The notes under the pieces: model-generated
Database searches by the model: none
What the model was told of the DNA's origin: nothing
What the model saw: the letters and a program-made list of their open reading frames with translations, nothing else
In this document: positions 7,797 to 15,896 of the stretch, piece after piece
Layout of the letters: every line of letters begins with the position of its first letter
Numbering within the stretch: position 1 is the first letter of the stretch
Source of the DNA: WSXY01 sp038325105
Lineage (GTDB): Bacteria > Actinomycetota > Coriobacteriia > Anaerosomatales > Anaerosomataceae
Direction of reading: 5' to 3'
Length of the DNA: 20,835 bases
NCBI GenBank assembly: GCA_038325105.1
Contig: JBBQIR010000038.1
Span: 1-20,835 of the forward strand
Position numbers and translations under genes: made by a program

Positions 7797-9422
7797 CTAG
7801 CCCCCCGCGGTTTCCAGCATCGGTGCTGCGACCTGCTTCTTCCGAGACAGAACGCCGTCCATCCACGCCGAACCCGACGAGAAGTCGATGTCGAGCGCGC
7901 GCTCGGCGAGGCGCGTGCGGCCGACTGCGACGATCTCGCTGCCTTCTCGGACAACGTCAGTGATCATGAGCATGATGAGGTCGTAGCCGCGCGCCTCTTG
8001 AAGCGCCGTCATCGTCTCGACGACCTCAGCGCGGTGAGCGAGCACCTCCTCGATGTCGACCGTCTCGATCTGCGCGATCGCGATGAGCGCGTCGCCACTG
8101 CGGTACTCCTTGAGGTCAGCGCGCACTGCCTCGGTGGCCGAGAAGACCCTGCCCGAGGACCTCGCGCGGAACATCTCCATGCCGAACTCGACCGCATCGA
8201 CCTCGAGTGCCGAGGCAAGCCGCGCCGCGACCGCACGATCGGTATCAGTCGTCGTCGGCGACTTGAGCAGCACGGTATCCGTCAGCAGCGCCGAGAGGAG
8301 CAGCCCTGCCATCGAGTGCGGTGGCTCAACGCCAGCCTCGCGGTACCGCTCGGCCACGATCGTCGCAGTCGAGCCGACCGGCATGTTCATGAACAGGATC
8401 GGCGCGGCTGTCTGTACGTCACCGACGCGGTGGTGGTCGATGATCTCGAGCACGGCCGCCTCGGCAACACCGGGCGCCGACTGCGAAAGTTCGTTGTGGT
8501 CGACAAGGATGACGCGACGCTTCTGACCACGCGCGAGGTTCGTGCGGGTGATGATGCCGGCAAGCGCACCATCATCGTCGATGACCACGGCCTCGCGGTG
8601 CGGAGACTCCACAAGGTCCTCGGTCACCTCCGACAGGAGCATCTCGGGTCCCACGCGCACCATCGCGGTGTCCATCAGGCCGCCCACGGGATGGCAGAGG
8701 TTCACGAGACGCGCCGCAGCGTAGGTATCGTGAGCGGTCGATACAACCGATGCGCCACGCCCAGCTGCGAGCGCAAGAACGCTCTCATCGGGCACAAAAC
8801 CTCCGGTAATGACCAGGCATGCGACGCCAGCTTCAAGCGCCATCGGCTGCGTCCGCTTGCGGTCGCCAACGATGAGTGTGTCACCGGGCTTGATGTGAGC
8901 GAGCATGCTCTCGGGCTCCATCGCACCTATGAGCACGCCGCCGGACAACATCGTGTCGGGCTCGCCCGCGAGAATGGTGCCGCTGAGCGCAGACGCGAGG
9001 TGCCCGACCGTCACCGGGAGCGTCTCGAAACCGCGAACGTCGGTCTCGTCGATGTAGAGCTCAGCGAGGATCGATACGTTGATAAGGCCTTTGACCGCGC
9101 CGTCCTCGACGACCGGCAGCGCTCTTACGCCGTGCGTGCGCATGAGGCGACCAGCGTCGAGCATCGTCGCGCCGGGCGAGATGCTCACGGCGTCCTCGGT
9201 CATGACGTCGCGAACTCGTGTGAACACGTGCGCGACCTCATCGGGCAGGTCAACGCCGAACCGCTCGAAGACCCACTGCGTCTCAACCGGCACCGGTCCG
9301 AGCCGGGCCGGAAGGTACACGTTCTCGGCGTCGGTAAGGTTCTTCAGATGTGCGTAGGCGACCGCCGAGCAGATCGAATCGTTGTCCGGGTTCTTGTGCC
9401 CGAAGACGAGGATGGGCCCCAT
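7797..9422 (-). CDS. ppaC: Manganese-dependent inorganic pyrophosphatase with CBS-DRTGG-CBS insert
   Basis: This cytoplasmic enzyme hydrolyses pyrophosphate to phosphate. It is a family II (DHH/DHHA2) pyrophosphatase. Metal-ligand motifs are GHKNPDND (His9, Asp13, Asp15), VDHNE (Asp308) and IDHH (Asp329, His330, His331). The C-terminal DHHA2 domain (about 400-530) ends near AVGRTRL. Between the first motif and DHNE lies an insert with a CBS half (about 68-120, RDVMTEDAVSISPG), a DRTGG-like domain (about 125-240) and a second CBS half (about 245-300). The 541-residue length matches CBS-type enzymes and not the short form of about 310. In studied members the insert binds AMP/ADP as inhibitors and ATP or diadenosine polyphosphates as activators. 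The start has AAAGGAG four bases upstream. It sits between pcrA and the PAP2 gene, all on the minus strand. Confidence 0.93.
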   Translation of the reverse strand: MGPILVFGHKNPDNDSICSAVAYAHLKNLTDAENVYLPARLGPVPVETQWVFERFGVDLPDEVAHVFTRVRDVMTEDAVSISPGATMLDAGRLMRTHGVRALPVVEDGAVKGLINVSILAELYIDETDVRGFETLPVTVGHLASALSGTILAGEPDTMLSGGVLIGAMEPESMLAHIKPGDTLIVGDRKRTQPMALEAGVACLVITGGFVPDESVLALAAGRGASVVSTAHDTYAAARLVNLCHPVGGLMDTAMVRVGPEMLLSEVTEDLVESPHREAVVIDDDGALAGIITRTNLARGQKRRVILVDHNELSQSAPGVAEAAVLEIIDHHRVGDVQTAAPILFMNMPVGSTATIVAERYREAGVEPPHSMAGLLLSALLTDTVLLKSPTTTDTDRAVAARLASALEVDAVEFGMEMFRARSSGRVFSATEAVRADLKEYRSGDALIAIAQIETVDIEEVLAHRAEVVETMTALQEARGYDLIMLMITDVVREGSEIVAVGRTRLAERALDIDFSSGSAWMDGVLSRKKQVAAPMLETAGG

Positions 9423-9447
9423 CGGTCTCCTTTCGTGACGCTGTTTG

Positions 9448-11700
9448 CTAGCCTTGGACCTTGCGTATCGGAGCGTACCCCATAAGGAGGTTCTTCGTCC
9501 CGAGTCCGGCGAAGCTCACGCTCACCTTGTCGCCCGAGACTTCGACAACCGTGCCGCGGCCGAACGTCTTGTGCTCGACGATGTCGCCCGGCACAAGTTC
9601 GAGTTTCTCCTCGGCCTTGCGCGGTGCACGGGCGCCCGCGCCAAAGACGCGGCCTTCTGCAGGCGGCACGCGATCGGAGCGCTCGGTGCGGTCGGATCCC
9701 CACCGCATCGAACCGCCGCGATCGCCCCTGCCGCGGCCCGGAGCCGAACGGCCGAAGCCAGCGGAGCCGAGGCCCTCGGTCTTGAGGTGCTCCTCGGGAA
9801 TCTCCCCGATGAAGCAGCTCGGGCAGTTGGACTGCGTCTGGCCGAATATCTGACGCGACGCCGCATGGGTGAGGTAGAGCCGCTCGCGAGCGCGCGTGAT
9901 GCCCACGTACATGAGTCGCCGCTCCTCCTCAAGCCCCTGCGGGTCGTAGAGGTTGTTCATGTGCGGGAAGATGCCGTCCTCAAGCCCCACGAGGAAGACG
10001 ACCGGGTACTCGAGACCCTTGGCCGTATGGAGCGTCATGAGCGTGACCGCATGGTCGTCCTCGGCGAGCTGATCGAGGTCGGTCCTGAGCGCGATCCACT
10101 CCAGGAACGCCTCGAGCGTACGCTCGTCGGGGTCCTCGTGCGTCTCGTCGTACTCGCCCACCACGCCAAAGAACTCGTGAATGTTCTCGCCGCGGCCGCG
10201 CGCCTCATCGGTCCCCTCGGCGGCAAGCACCGAGAGCAACCCGGATCGCCCGATGATGCCCTCGACGCGCTCACGGAGCGACGGCGCCTCCAGCGTGCGA
10301 GCGGCAACAAGCGCCTCCGCCAGGTCATCTACGCGCTTACGCGCCGCGCCGCCGATCCATTCCTCGGCCGAAGAGCGCGCGATCGCCTCGGAGAGCGTGA
10401 TCGCATCCTCGTACGCATGGGCCTGGAGCGCCTCGATCGTCGTCTTGCCGATGCCGGGATGCTTTTCCATGACCCGCCGCAGCGACTGTATGTCCGCCGG
10501 GTTCACGGCGGCTCGCAGCCACGCCATCGCGTCGCGGATCTCGGCGCGCTCGAAGAAGCGCGTGCCACCGACGAGGCGGTACGGCACGCCTGCCCGCAAG
10601 AAGATGTCCTCGAGCACTCGTGATTGCGCGTTCGTGCGGTAGAAGACCGCGAAATCCGAATAGGTTCGATGCTCTTCGCGAAGGAGGCGCTCGACCTCCT
10701 CGGCCACGAAACGGGCCTCGTCACGCTCGTCGGAAGCGAAATAGCGGGTGATCGCCTCGCCACCCACGTTCGCGGTGAAGAGCGTCTTCGCCTTCCGTCC
10801 GGCGTTGTTCGCGACAACCGCATTCGCCGCTGCAAGGATGGTCGCCGTCGAGCGGTAGTTCTGTTCGAGCTTGATCACGGTGGTGTCCGCGTAGTCGCGC
10901 TCGAACTCGAGGATGTTGCGGATGTCGGCACCGCGCCACGAGTAGATCGACTGGTCGTCGTCGCCCACGACCATGAGGTTGCGGTGCTTCGCGGCGAGCA
11001 TGTTCACGATCGAATACTGGGCATGGTTGGTGTCCTGGTACTCGTCGACGTGTATGTAGCGGAAGCGGTCCTGGTAGAACGCGAGGATCTCGGGGCATTC
11101 GCTGAAGACCCGCCACGCGTTCACGAGCAGGTCGTCGAAGTCCATCGCATTCGCCGCACGAAGGCGCGCCTCGTAGAGCGGGTACACCTTCGCAGCAGCC
11201 TTCTCGGGCGGTATGACGGCCTTCTCCGCGTACGCCCCCGGCAACACGAGCTCGTTCTTCGCCGAGGAGATATGCCCGGCGATCATCTTCGGCGGATAGC
11301 GCTTCGAATCCAGGTCAAGCTCAGTCATGACCGAGGTGAGCATGCGCTTGCTGTCGTCGGCATCGTAGATGGTGAAGTTGCGCGTGTAGCCCAGGCGGTG
11401 AGCGTCGGTACGCAAGACGCGCACGCAAAACGCGTGGAACGTCATGACCCACATCGAGCGCGCGCCCGGGCCCGCGATGTCTTCGAGGCGGCTGCGCATC
11501 TCGGCCGCAGCCTTGTTGGTGAAGGTGATAGCGAGGATGTCCGAGGGCGACACGCGCTTCTCGTGTACAAGATGCGCGATGCGGTACGTCAGGACGCGCG
11601 TCTTGCCCGAACCGGCGCCAGCCAGCACGAGGAGCGGTCCTTCGGTGGTGGTCACGGCGTCACGTTGCGCCGGGTTGAGGTCGTCGAGGAAGGGTGTCAT
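9448..11700 (-). CDS. pcrA: ATP-dependent DNA helicase of the UvrD/PcrA family
   Basis: This is a 3'-5' superfamily 1A helicase for repair and replication-conflict resolution. The 750-residue protein shows all SF1 motifs: Q motif LNPAQRDAV, motif I GAGSGKT (Lys33), Ia ITFTNKAAAEM, II VDEYQDTN (Asp219, Glu220), III GDDDQSIYSWRGA, IV EQNYRS, V TLHTAKGLE and VI VGITRARERL. After the motor comes a Gly/Arg/Ser-rich disordered linker (about 650-700) and a Tudor-like C-terminal domain (PGDIVEHKTFGRGTV), the PcrA part that binds RNA polymerase. The NCPSCFIGEIP segment has two cysteines where the common form reads N-x-PSRFL. No strong ribosome site precedes the ATG. It lies 52 bases after the zinc-ribbon gene. 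Confidence 0.96.
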   Translation of the reverse strand: MTPFLDDLNPAQRDAVTTTEGPLLVLAGAGSGKTRVLTYRIAHLVHEKRVSPSDILAITFTNKAAAEMRSRLEDIAGPGARSMWVMTFHAFCVRVLRTDAHRLGYTRNFTIYDADDSKRMLTSVMTELDLDSKRYPPKMIAGHISSAKNELVLPGAYAEKAVIPPEKAAAKVYPLYEARLRAANAMDFDDLLVNAWRVFSECPEILAFYQDRFRYIHVDEYQDTNHAQYSIVNMLAAKHRNLMVVGDDDQSIYSWRGADIRNILEFERDYADTTVIKLEQNYRSTATILAAANAVVANNAGRKAKTLFTANVGGEAITRYFASDERDEARFVAEEVERLLREEHRTYSDFAVFYRTNAQSRVLEDIFLRAGVPYRLVGGTRFFERAEIRDAMAWLRAAVNPADIQSLRRVMEKHPGIGKTTIEALQAHAYEDAITLSEAIARSSAEEWIGGAARKRVDDLAEALVAARTLEAPSLRERVEGIIGRSGLLSVLAAEGTDEARGRGENIHEFFGVVGEYDETHEDPDERTLEAFLEWIALRTDLDQLAEDDHAVTLMTLHTAKGLEYPVVFLVGLEDGIFPHMNNLYDPQGLEEERRLMYVGITRARERLYLTHAASRQIFGQTQSNCPSCFIGEIPEEHLKTEGLGSAGFGRSAPGRGRGDRGGSMRWGSDRTERSDRVPPAEGRVFGAGARAPRKAEEKLELVPGDIVEHKTFGRGTVVEVSGDKVSVSFAGLGTKNLLMGYAPIRKVQG

Positions 11701-11752
11701 AGGGTGATTAGTCTAACGCACAGGAGGGGCTGGCGGTAGCGCGAAGCGGCGT

Positions 11753-11980
11753 CTACTTCACGAACTTGATCATAGAGAAGCTGCTGCACTCGCCAAGCTT
11801 GAGACACGAGTCGTGCATGACCTTGTGCTCACCCATGACGTGCTGCGTGTTCCCGCACCTGGAGCAAACAGGGCCTCCGCACTCGGCGCAAAAACCGAGT
11901 CGCGGTTCGCCCTGCGCACCGCAATGGGCGCAGAACTTGTGGAGCATCGGCTCTGCCACCACGTCCACCTCCAAGGACAC
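11753..11980 (-). CDS. Small zinc-ribbon protein of unknown function
   Basis: I do not recognise a named family. The 75-residue product has three CxxC knuckles (FCAHCG, FCAECG, VCSRCG), enough for one or two structural zinc sites, then His/Met-rich HVMGEHKVMHD and a last pair DSCLKLGEC. No membrane segment or signal is seen. The start is uncertain: GTG at 11980 has only AGGGG three bases upstream, whereas GGAGG lies five bases before an in-frame GTG at 11962 (giving a product beginning MVAEPMLHKF). It lies 30 bases after the DAHP synthase stop and 52 before pcrA, in the same direction, so it is probably co-transcribed. Double-zinc-ribbon modules of this kind bind nucleic acid or proteins, but no role can be assigned. 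Confidence 0.72.
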   Translation of the reverse strand: MSLEVDVVAEPMLHKFCAHCGAQGEPRLGFCAECGGPVCSRCGNTQHVMGEHKVMHDSCLKLGECSSFSMIKFVK

Positions 11981-12010
11981 GAACCCCTGGCGGTATTTTG
12001 CAGCAAATCC

Positions 12011-12808
12011 CTAGCCGAGTGTCCGCCCGATTGATTGTGCCACGGGTCCGAGTTCATTAACAAGGCTTCTGAGTCCCGGAAGGTCGAGCGACTGAGGCCC
12101 GTCACAGAGCGCCTCGCGGGGGTTTGGGTGCACTTCGACCATAATACCGTCGGCGCCAACGGCTATCGCTGCACGTGACAGCGCCGGAACAAGGTCCGCT
12201 CGGCCTGCGGGATGCGACACATCCACGATGATCGGCAGCAGGGACAGGCTCTTGACCACTGGCACGGCGGTGATGTCGAGCGTGAACCGGTATGCGGTCT
12301 CAAACGTACGAATACCACGCTCGCACAAGATCACGTTTTCGTTGCCGAACATCGTGATGTAGTTGCTCGCCTGCAGCCACTCTTCGATGGTGGCCGCCAT
12401 GCCCCGCTTGAATACGACCGGTTTGTGCGACTCTGCAGTCACCTGACCGACTTTCTTGAGCAGGCTGAAGTTGGCCATGTTGCGCGTGCCGATCTGAAGG
12501 ATATCGGCGTACGCGGCGATCTTCTCGGCATTGGCGGAGTCGGTGACTTCGGTCACCACAAGGAGCCCGTAGGCATCGGCGGCGTCCCGAAGGAGTTCGA
12601 GCCCCTTCTCCTCAAGACCCTGGAACGAGAAGGGCGACGACCTCGGCTTGTACGCGCCGCCACGCATGACCTTGATGCCGAGGTCGGCGAGTGTGGCCGC
12701 CACCTCGTGCATCTGGTCGCGGCTCTCGACCGAGCACGGCCCCGCGATGAGCGTGATCGCCCCGTCGCGTTCGACCGTCGGCGTCGGGACTTCGACGTCG
12801 GTGCCCAT
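12011..12808 (-). CDS. aroF: 3-deoxy-7-phosphoheptulonate (DAHP) synthase, type I-beta core
   Basis: This catalyses the first shikimate step, joining phosphoenolpyruvate and erythrose 4-phosphate. The 265-residue (beta/alpha)8 barrel carries the family motifs AGPCSVES, GGAYKPRSSPFSFQG, LQIGTRNMANF, KRGM, ERGIRTFE, DVSHPAGR and VEVHPNP; the Cys of AGPCS and the His of DVSHP are expected metal ligands. It lacks the N-terminal ferredoxin-like regulatory domain and the fused chorismate mutase found in other type I-beta enzymes. The adjacent upstream gene encodes a separate chorismate mutase and overlaps it by one base (TGATG), which suggests joint translation and perhaps a complex through which feedback acts. 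The ATG at 12808 is fixed by that overlap. Confidence 0.94.
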   Translation of the reverse strand: MGTDVEVPTPTVERDGAITLIAGPCSVESRDQMHEVAATLADLGIKVMRGGAYKPRSSPFSFQGLEEKGLELLRDAADAYGLLVVTEVTDSANAEKIAAYADILQIGTRNMANFSLLKKVGQVTAESHKPVVFKRGMAATIEEWLQASNYITMFGNENVILCERGIRTFETAYRFTLDITAVPVVKSLSLLPIIVDVSHPAGRADLVPALSRAAIAVGADGIMVEVHPNPREALCDGPQSLDLPGLRSLVNELGPVAQSIGRTLG

Positions 12809-13086
12809 CAGCCCCTCAGCTCCTTCATGACGTGAAGAATCGCCTCGTAGATCTCGCGGAGATTGTCGCCGTAGAGCGGGCCCTCATTGCACGTGGCGAG
12901 GTTGGCGAATATCTCTTCCTCGCGCTTGGGATCGTAGAGTCCCCAGTGTACAGCCGGCTTGAGCCCGCGGATCGCGAGCGACTCGGCGGCACGATCGTTC
13001 AGCAGCTTCACGAGCTGGCAGTCGATCGCGTCGATACGCTCACGGTGCTGCGCAATCTGGTCCTGGGCGTTCGTATCCTCGGTCAT
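12808..13086 (-). CDS. aroQ: Chorismate mutase, AroQ class
   Basis: This converts chorismate to prephenate, the branch toward Phe and Tyr. The 92-residue all-helical protein matches the AroQ pattern: helix 1 RERIDAIDCQLVKLLNDR, then AIRGLK, then DPKREEEIF (the Asp/Arg/Glu active-site cluster on helix 2), then a last helix EIYEAILHVMKELRG. The glutamine commonly seen in the last helix of the E. coli enzyme is not obvious here, so that position deserves an alignment. The insert AVHWGLY between helices 1 and 2 is slightly unusual. ATG at 13086 has GGAG eight bases upstream. It is the first gene after a weak terminator, one base overlapped with the DAHP synthase. Prephenate dehydratase or dehydrogenase genes are not in the window. 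Confidence 0.9.
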   Translation of the reverse strand: MTEDTNAQDQIAQHRERIDAIDCQLVKLLNDRAAESLAIRGLKPAVHWGLYDPKREEEIFANLATCNEGPLYGDNLREIYEAILHVMKELRG

Positions 13087-13122
13087 CTTAGCTCTCCTCG
13101 CGTCGACCCCCGGTGCACGAAA

Positions 13123-13138
13123 CGCCGGTTCCCCGGCG
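13123..13138 (-). terminator. Weak hairpin terminator after guaA
   Basis: A 6-bp perfect stem (CGCCGG and CCGGCG) has a GGAA tetraloop when read on the minus strand, and is followed by TTTCG. It starts 22 bases after the guaA stop codon and lies before the chorismate mutase gene. The T tract is short, so termination may be partial and some read-through is likely. Confidence 0.5.
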
Positions 13139-13160
13139 CATCGTCAGTCCCATATCGGTG

Positions 13161-14720
13161 CTATTCCCATTCGATGGTGCCTGGTGGCTTGCTCGTGATG
13201 TCGTATGCCACGCGGTTGATGCCCTCGACCTCGTTGATGATGCGGTTGCTCATCTTCGCGAGCAGGTCGTGCGGCAGACGCGCCCAATCCGCCGTCATCG
13301 CATCTGCCGAGGCGACCGCACGGATGATAATCGGGTGCCCGTACGTGCGCTCGTCGCCCATGACGCCGACGCTGCGGATGTCGGGCAGCACGCCGAAGTA
13401 CTGCCAGACGCTGCGCTCGGTGTCCCACTCGCCGATCTCCTCGCGGATGATGGCGTCGGCGCTGCGGAGCGTGTCGAGCTTCTCCCGGGTGATATCGCCG
13501 ATGATGCGCACCGCGAGTCCGGGACCCGGGAACGGCTGCCGGTGCACGATCTCATCGGGTAGGCCAAGTTCGGAGCCTACGGCGCGGACCTCGTCTTTGA
13601 AGAGCGCCTTGAGCGGCTCGATGAGGTCGAAGTGCACGCCTGCCGGGAACGGGATGAGGTTGTGGTGGCTTTTGATCTTGGCGGCCGTCTTGTTGCCGCT
13701 CTCGATGACGTCGGGGTAGAGCGTCCCCTGCGCGAGCCACTTCACGCCTTCGAGCCTGGTGGCCTCTTCGAAGAAGACCTGCCAGAACTCCTCGCCGATG
13801 ATGTGGCGCTTGCGCTCGGGGTCGGTGACGCCCGCCAGAAGCTCGAGGTAGCGGTCCTCGGCCTCGACGTGGATGAGATCGATGTGGAACTGGTCGCGGA
13901 ACGTGCGCACGACCTGCTCGGCCTCGTCGAGGCGCATCATGCCGTGGTCCACGAACACGCAGGTGAGCTGGTCACCGATCGCGCGATGCAGGAGCGCCGC
14001 CACAACCGAGGAGTCCACGCCGCCGGACAGGCCGCAGATGACGCGGTCGGTGCCGACTTGCTCGCGCACACGCGCAACGGTCTCGTCGATGATGTTGAGC
14101 ATCGTCCACACCGGCGGGATCTTGGCGATGTCGTGCAGGAAGTTCCGGATGATGTGCTGCCCGAACTCGGTGTGCGCGACTTCCGGGTGGAACTGCGTCG
14201 CATAGAGGCCGCGCGACGGGTCCTCCATCGCGGCGATCGCCGTCGTGCCGGTACGCGCCGTGACCGAGAAGCCGGTCGGCGCGGTGCCGACGCTGTCGCG
14301 GTGGCTCATCCAGCACTGTGACGTCTCGGGCACGCCCTCGAGGAGCACGCTCTCGGGAGCCGTCACCTGCAGCTCGGCGAAGCCGTACTCGCCGATGTCG
14401 GTCTTGGGAATCTCGCCGCCGAGATGGAGCGCCATCTCCTGGATGCCGTAGCAGAAGCCGAGAATCGGGATTCCGAGCTCGAGCACAGCCGGGTCCATGT
14501 GCGGCGCGCCCTCGGCGTACACGCTCGCCGGCCCGCCCGAGAGGATGATTGCCGCCGGCTTGCGGCGCGCGACTTCCTCGGCCGAGATGTCGAACGGCAC
14601 GATCTCGGAGTACACGCGCGCCTCGCGAACGCGGCGTGCGATCAGCTGTGCGTACTGCGCGCCGAAGTCGAGGACGAAGACGGTCGGCTGTTCATCGTGA
14701 TACGAGCTCACGCCCGGCAC
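13161..14720 (-). CDS. guaA: GMP synthase (glutamine-hydrolysing)
   Basis: This converts XMP, ATP and glutamine to GMP. The 519-residue protein has the class I glutamine amidotransferase domain (about 12-200) with the nucleophile Cys90 in GFCYGIQ and the His178/Glu180 pair in QFHPE; the ATP pyrophosphatase domain (about 210-400) with the PP loop SGGVDSS (232-238); and the dimerisation domain ending KPPGTIEWE. Length and order are normal for bacterial GuaA. The GTG used here directly abuts the guaB3 stop (TAGGTG). An in-frame GTG at 14711 has AGGTG six bases upstream and may be the true start. It lies downstream of guaB3 and is coupled to it, joining the two parts of the guanine branch. Confidence 0.97.
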   Translation of the reverse strand: MPGVSSYHDEQPTVFVLDFGAQYAQLIARRVREARVYSEIVPFDISAEEVARRKPAAIILSGGPASVYAEGAPHMDPAVLELGIPILGFCYGIQEMALHLGGEIPKTDIGEYGFAELQVTAPESVLLEGVPETSQCWMSHRDSVGTAPTGFSVTARTGTTAIAAMEDPSRGLYATQFHPEVAHTEFGQHIIRNFLHDIAKIPPVWTMLNIIDETVARVREQVGTDRVICGLSGGVDSSVVAALLHRAIGDQLTCVFVDHGMMRLDEAEQVVRTFRDQFHIDLIHVEAEDRYLELLAGVTDPERKRHIIGEEFWQVFFEEATRLEGVKWLAQGTLYPDVIESGNKTAAKIKSHHNLIPFPAGVHFDLIEPLKALFKDEVRAVGSELGLPDEIVHRQPFPGPGLAVRIIGDITREKLDTLRSADAIIREEIGEWDTERSVWQYFGVLPDIRSVGVMGDERTYGHPIIIRAVASADAMTADWARLPHDLLAKMSNRIINEVEGINRVAYDITSKPPGTIEWE

Positions 14721-15896
14721 CTACCGGCCCATTCCCACGCCCTGGGACTGCTGGAGGGTCTTGCCCTCGGTCTGCAGCGAGGGGGCGACCATGACCTCGG
14801 CCTTCTGGAACGTCTTGAGGTTCTCGTAGCCGCACGTGGCCATCGAGGTGCGAAGGCCGCCGAGCAAGTTGAGCGTGCCGTCGTTCTGGTGCGCTGGGCC
14901 AACGAGGATCTCCTCGAGGGTGCCGCGGACGCCCGCCTGGACGCGCGTGCCGCGGGGAAGGTCGGGATGGAAGGTCGCCATACCCCAGTGGAAGCCGCGG
15001 CCGGGGGCCTCGGATGCCGAGGCAAGCGGCGAGCCTATCATCACGCTGTCCGCACCACAGGCGATCGCCTTGGCGAGGTCGCCGCCGGTGCGCATGCCGC
15101 CGTCAGCGATGACGTGGCAGTAGGTTCCGGTCTCATCGATGTGGCGCAGGCGCGCAGCCGCAGCATCCGCGATCGCAGTCGCCTGCGGAACACCGATGCC
15201 GAGAACCCGCCGGGAGGTGCATGCGTGGCCGGGGCCGACACCCACGAGGACGCCGACGGCGCCGGCGCGCATGAGGTGAAGCGCGCCCTGGTAGCTGCAG
15301 CAACCGCCGATGATGGTCGGGATCGGCAGGTCTCGGACGAACGCGTTCAAGTCGAGCGGCTTGTCGTAGGTCGAGACGTGCTCGGCCGAGACGACCGTGC
15401 CCTGGATGACGAGGATGTCGAGGCCGCCGGCCATTGCGGCGTCGATGTAGCGCTCGACGTTTTGCGGGGTGAGCGAAGCGGCTGCGAGAACGCCGGTGTC
15501 CTTGATTTCCTTCACGCGCTGCGTGATGAGTTCGGCTTTCACGTCCTCGGCAGCGTAGATCTCCTGCATCCGGGGAGTCGCCTCTTCTTTGTTGAAGGAC
15601 GCGATCGCATCAAGATGCGGCGCCGGATCCTCGTAGCGCGTCTGGATGCCCTCTAGGTTCAAGACGGCGAGACCTCCGAGTTTGCCCATCGTGATCGCGA
15701 ACTCGGGATCGACCACGCCGTCCATTGCGGACGCAAGAACCGGCAGCGGGAAACTGTATGTAGTGCCCCGGTAGGCGAATTCCCAATGAATATCCACATT
15801 GCGGGGGTCGCGCGTTCTCCGGGAGGGAACGATGGCGATGTCGTCGAAGCCGTACGCCTGCCGTGCCGTCTTGCCGCGCCCGATTTCGATCTCCAT
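14721..15896 (-). CDS. guaB3: GuaB3-type IMP dehydrogenase-related protein
   Basis: The 391-residue protein belongs to the IMPDH/GMP reductase superfamily but lacks the CBS pair of normal GuaB (about 490 residues). The (beta/alpha)8 barrel opens GRGKTARQAYGFDDIAIVPS, typical of GuaB3. LASAMDGVVDPEF, IIGGCCSYQGAL and VGVGPGHACTSRRVLGIGVP are visible; Cys226 is the expected catalytic cysteine that attacks C2 of the purine. The IADGG phosphate-binding loop and GADSVMIGSPLA follow. The ATG at 15896 begins the conserved part (ribosome site GGGAGG eleven bases upstream); the frame stays open to about 16025, but that extension has no conserved sequence. GuaB3 proteins are mainly actinobacterial and cyanobacterial. 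Cyanobacterial ones have IMP dehydrogenase activity, while the actinobacterial role is less settled. Its place next to guaA argues for GMP synthesis. Confidence 0.9.
   Translation of the reverse strand: MEIEIGRGKTARQAYGFDDIAIVPSRRTRDPRNVDIHWEFAYRGTTYSFPLPVLASAMDGVVDPEFAITMGKLGGLAVLNLEGIQTRYEDPAPHLDAIASFNKEEATPRMQEIYAAEDVKAELITQRVKEIKDTGVLAAASLTPQNVERYIDAAMAGGLDILVIQGTVVSAEHVSTYDKPLDLNAFVRDLPIPTIIGGCCSYQGALHLMRAGAVGVLVGVGPGHACTSRRVLGIGVPQATAIADAAAARLRHIDETGTYCHVIADGGMRTGGDLAKAIACGADSVMIGSPLASASEAPGRGFHWGMATFHPDLPRGTRVQAGVRGTLEEILVGPAHQNDGTLNLLGGLRTSMATCGYENLKTFQKAEVMVAPSLQTEGKTLQQSQGVGMGR

Noticed and set aside
6244..7866. A 540-codon open frame on the minus strand opposite phoR and across the PAP2 gene
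   Set aside because: It overlaps two genes with complete catalytic motifs, is extremely Arg/Asp/His-rich and has no recognisable domain. Long open antisense frames are expected at this G/C content.
7998..11739. Three long plus-strand open frames (7998-9485, 9445-10623, 10624-11739) opposite the pyrophosphatase and pcrA
   Set aside because: Products are low-complexity Arg/His/Val-rich with no motif, while the minus strand has complete enzyme families over the same bases.
14424..15656. A 410-codon plus-strand frame opposite guaA and guaB3
   Set aside because: Same reason: antisense shadow of two clear enzymes, with no domain or ribosome site of its own.
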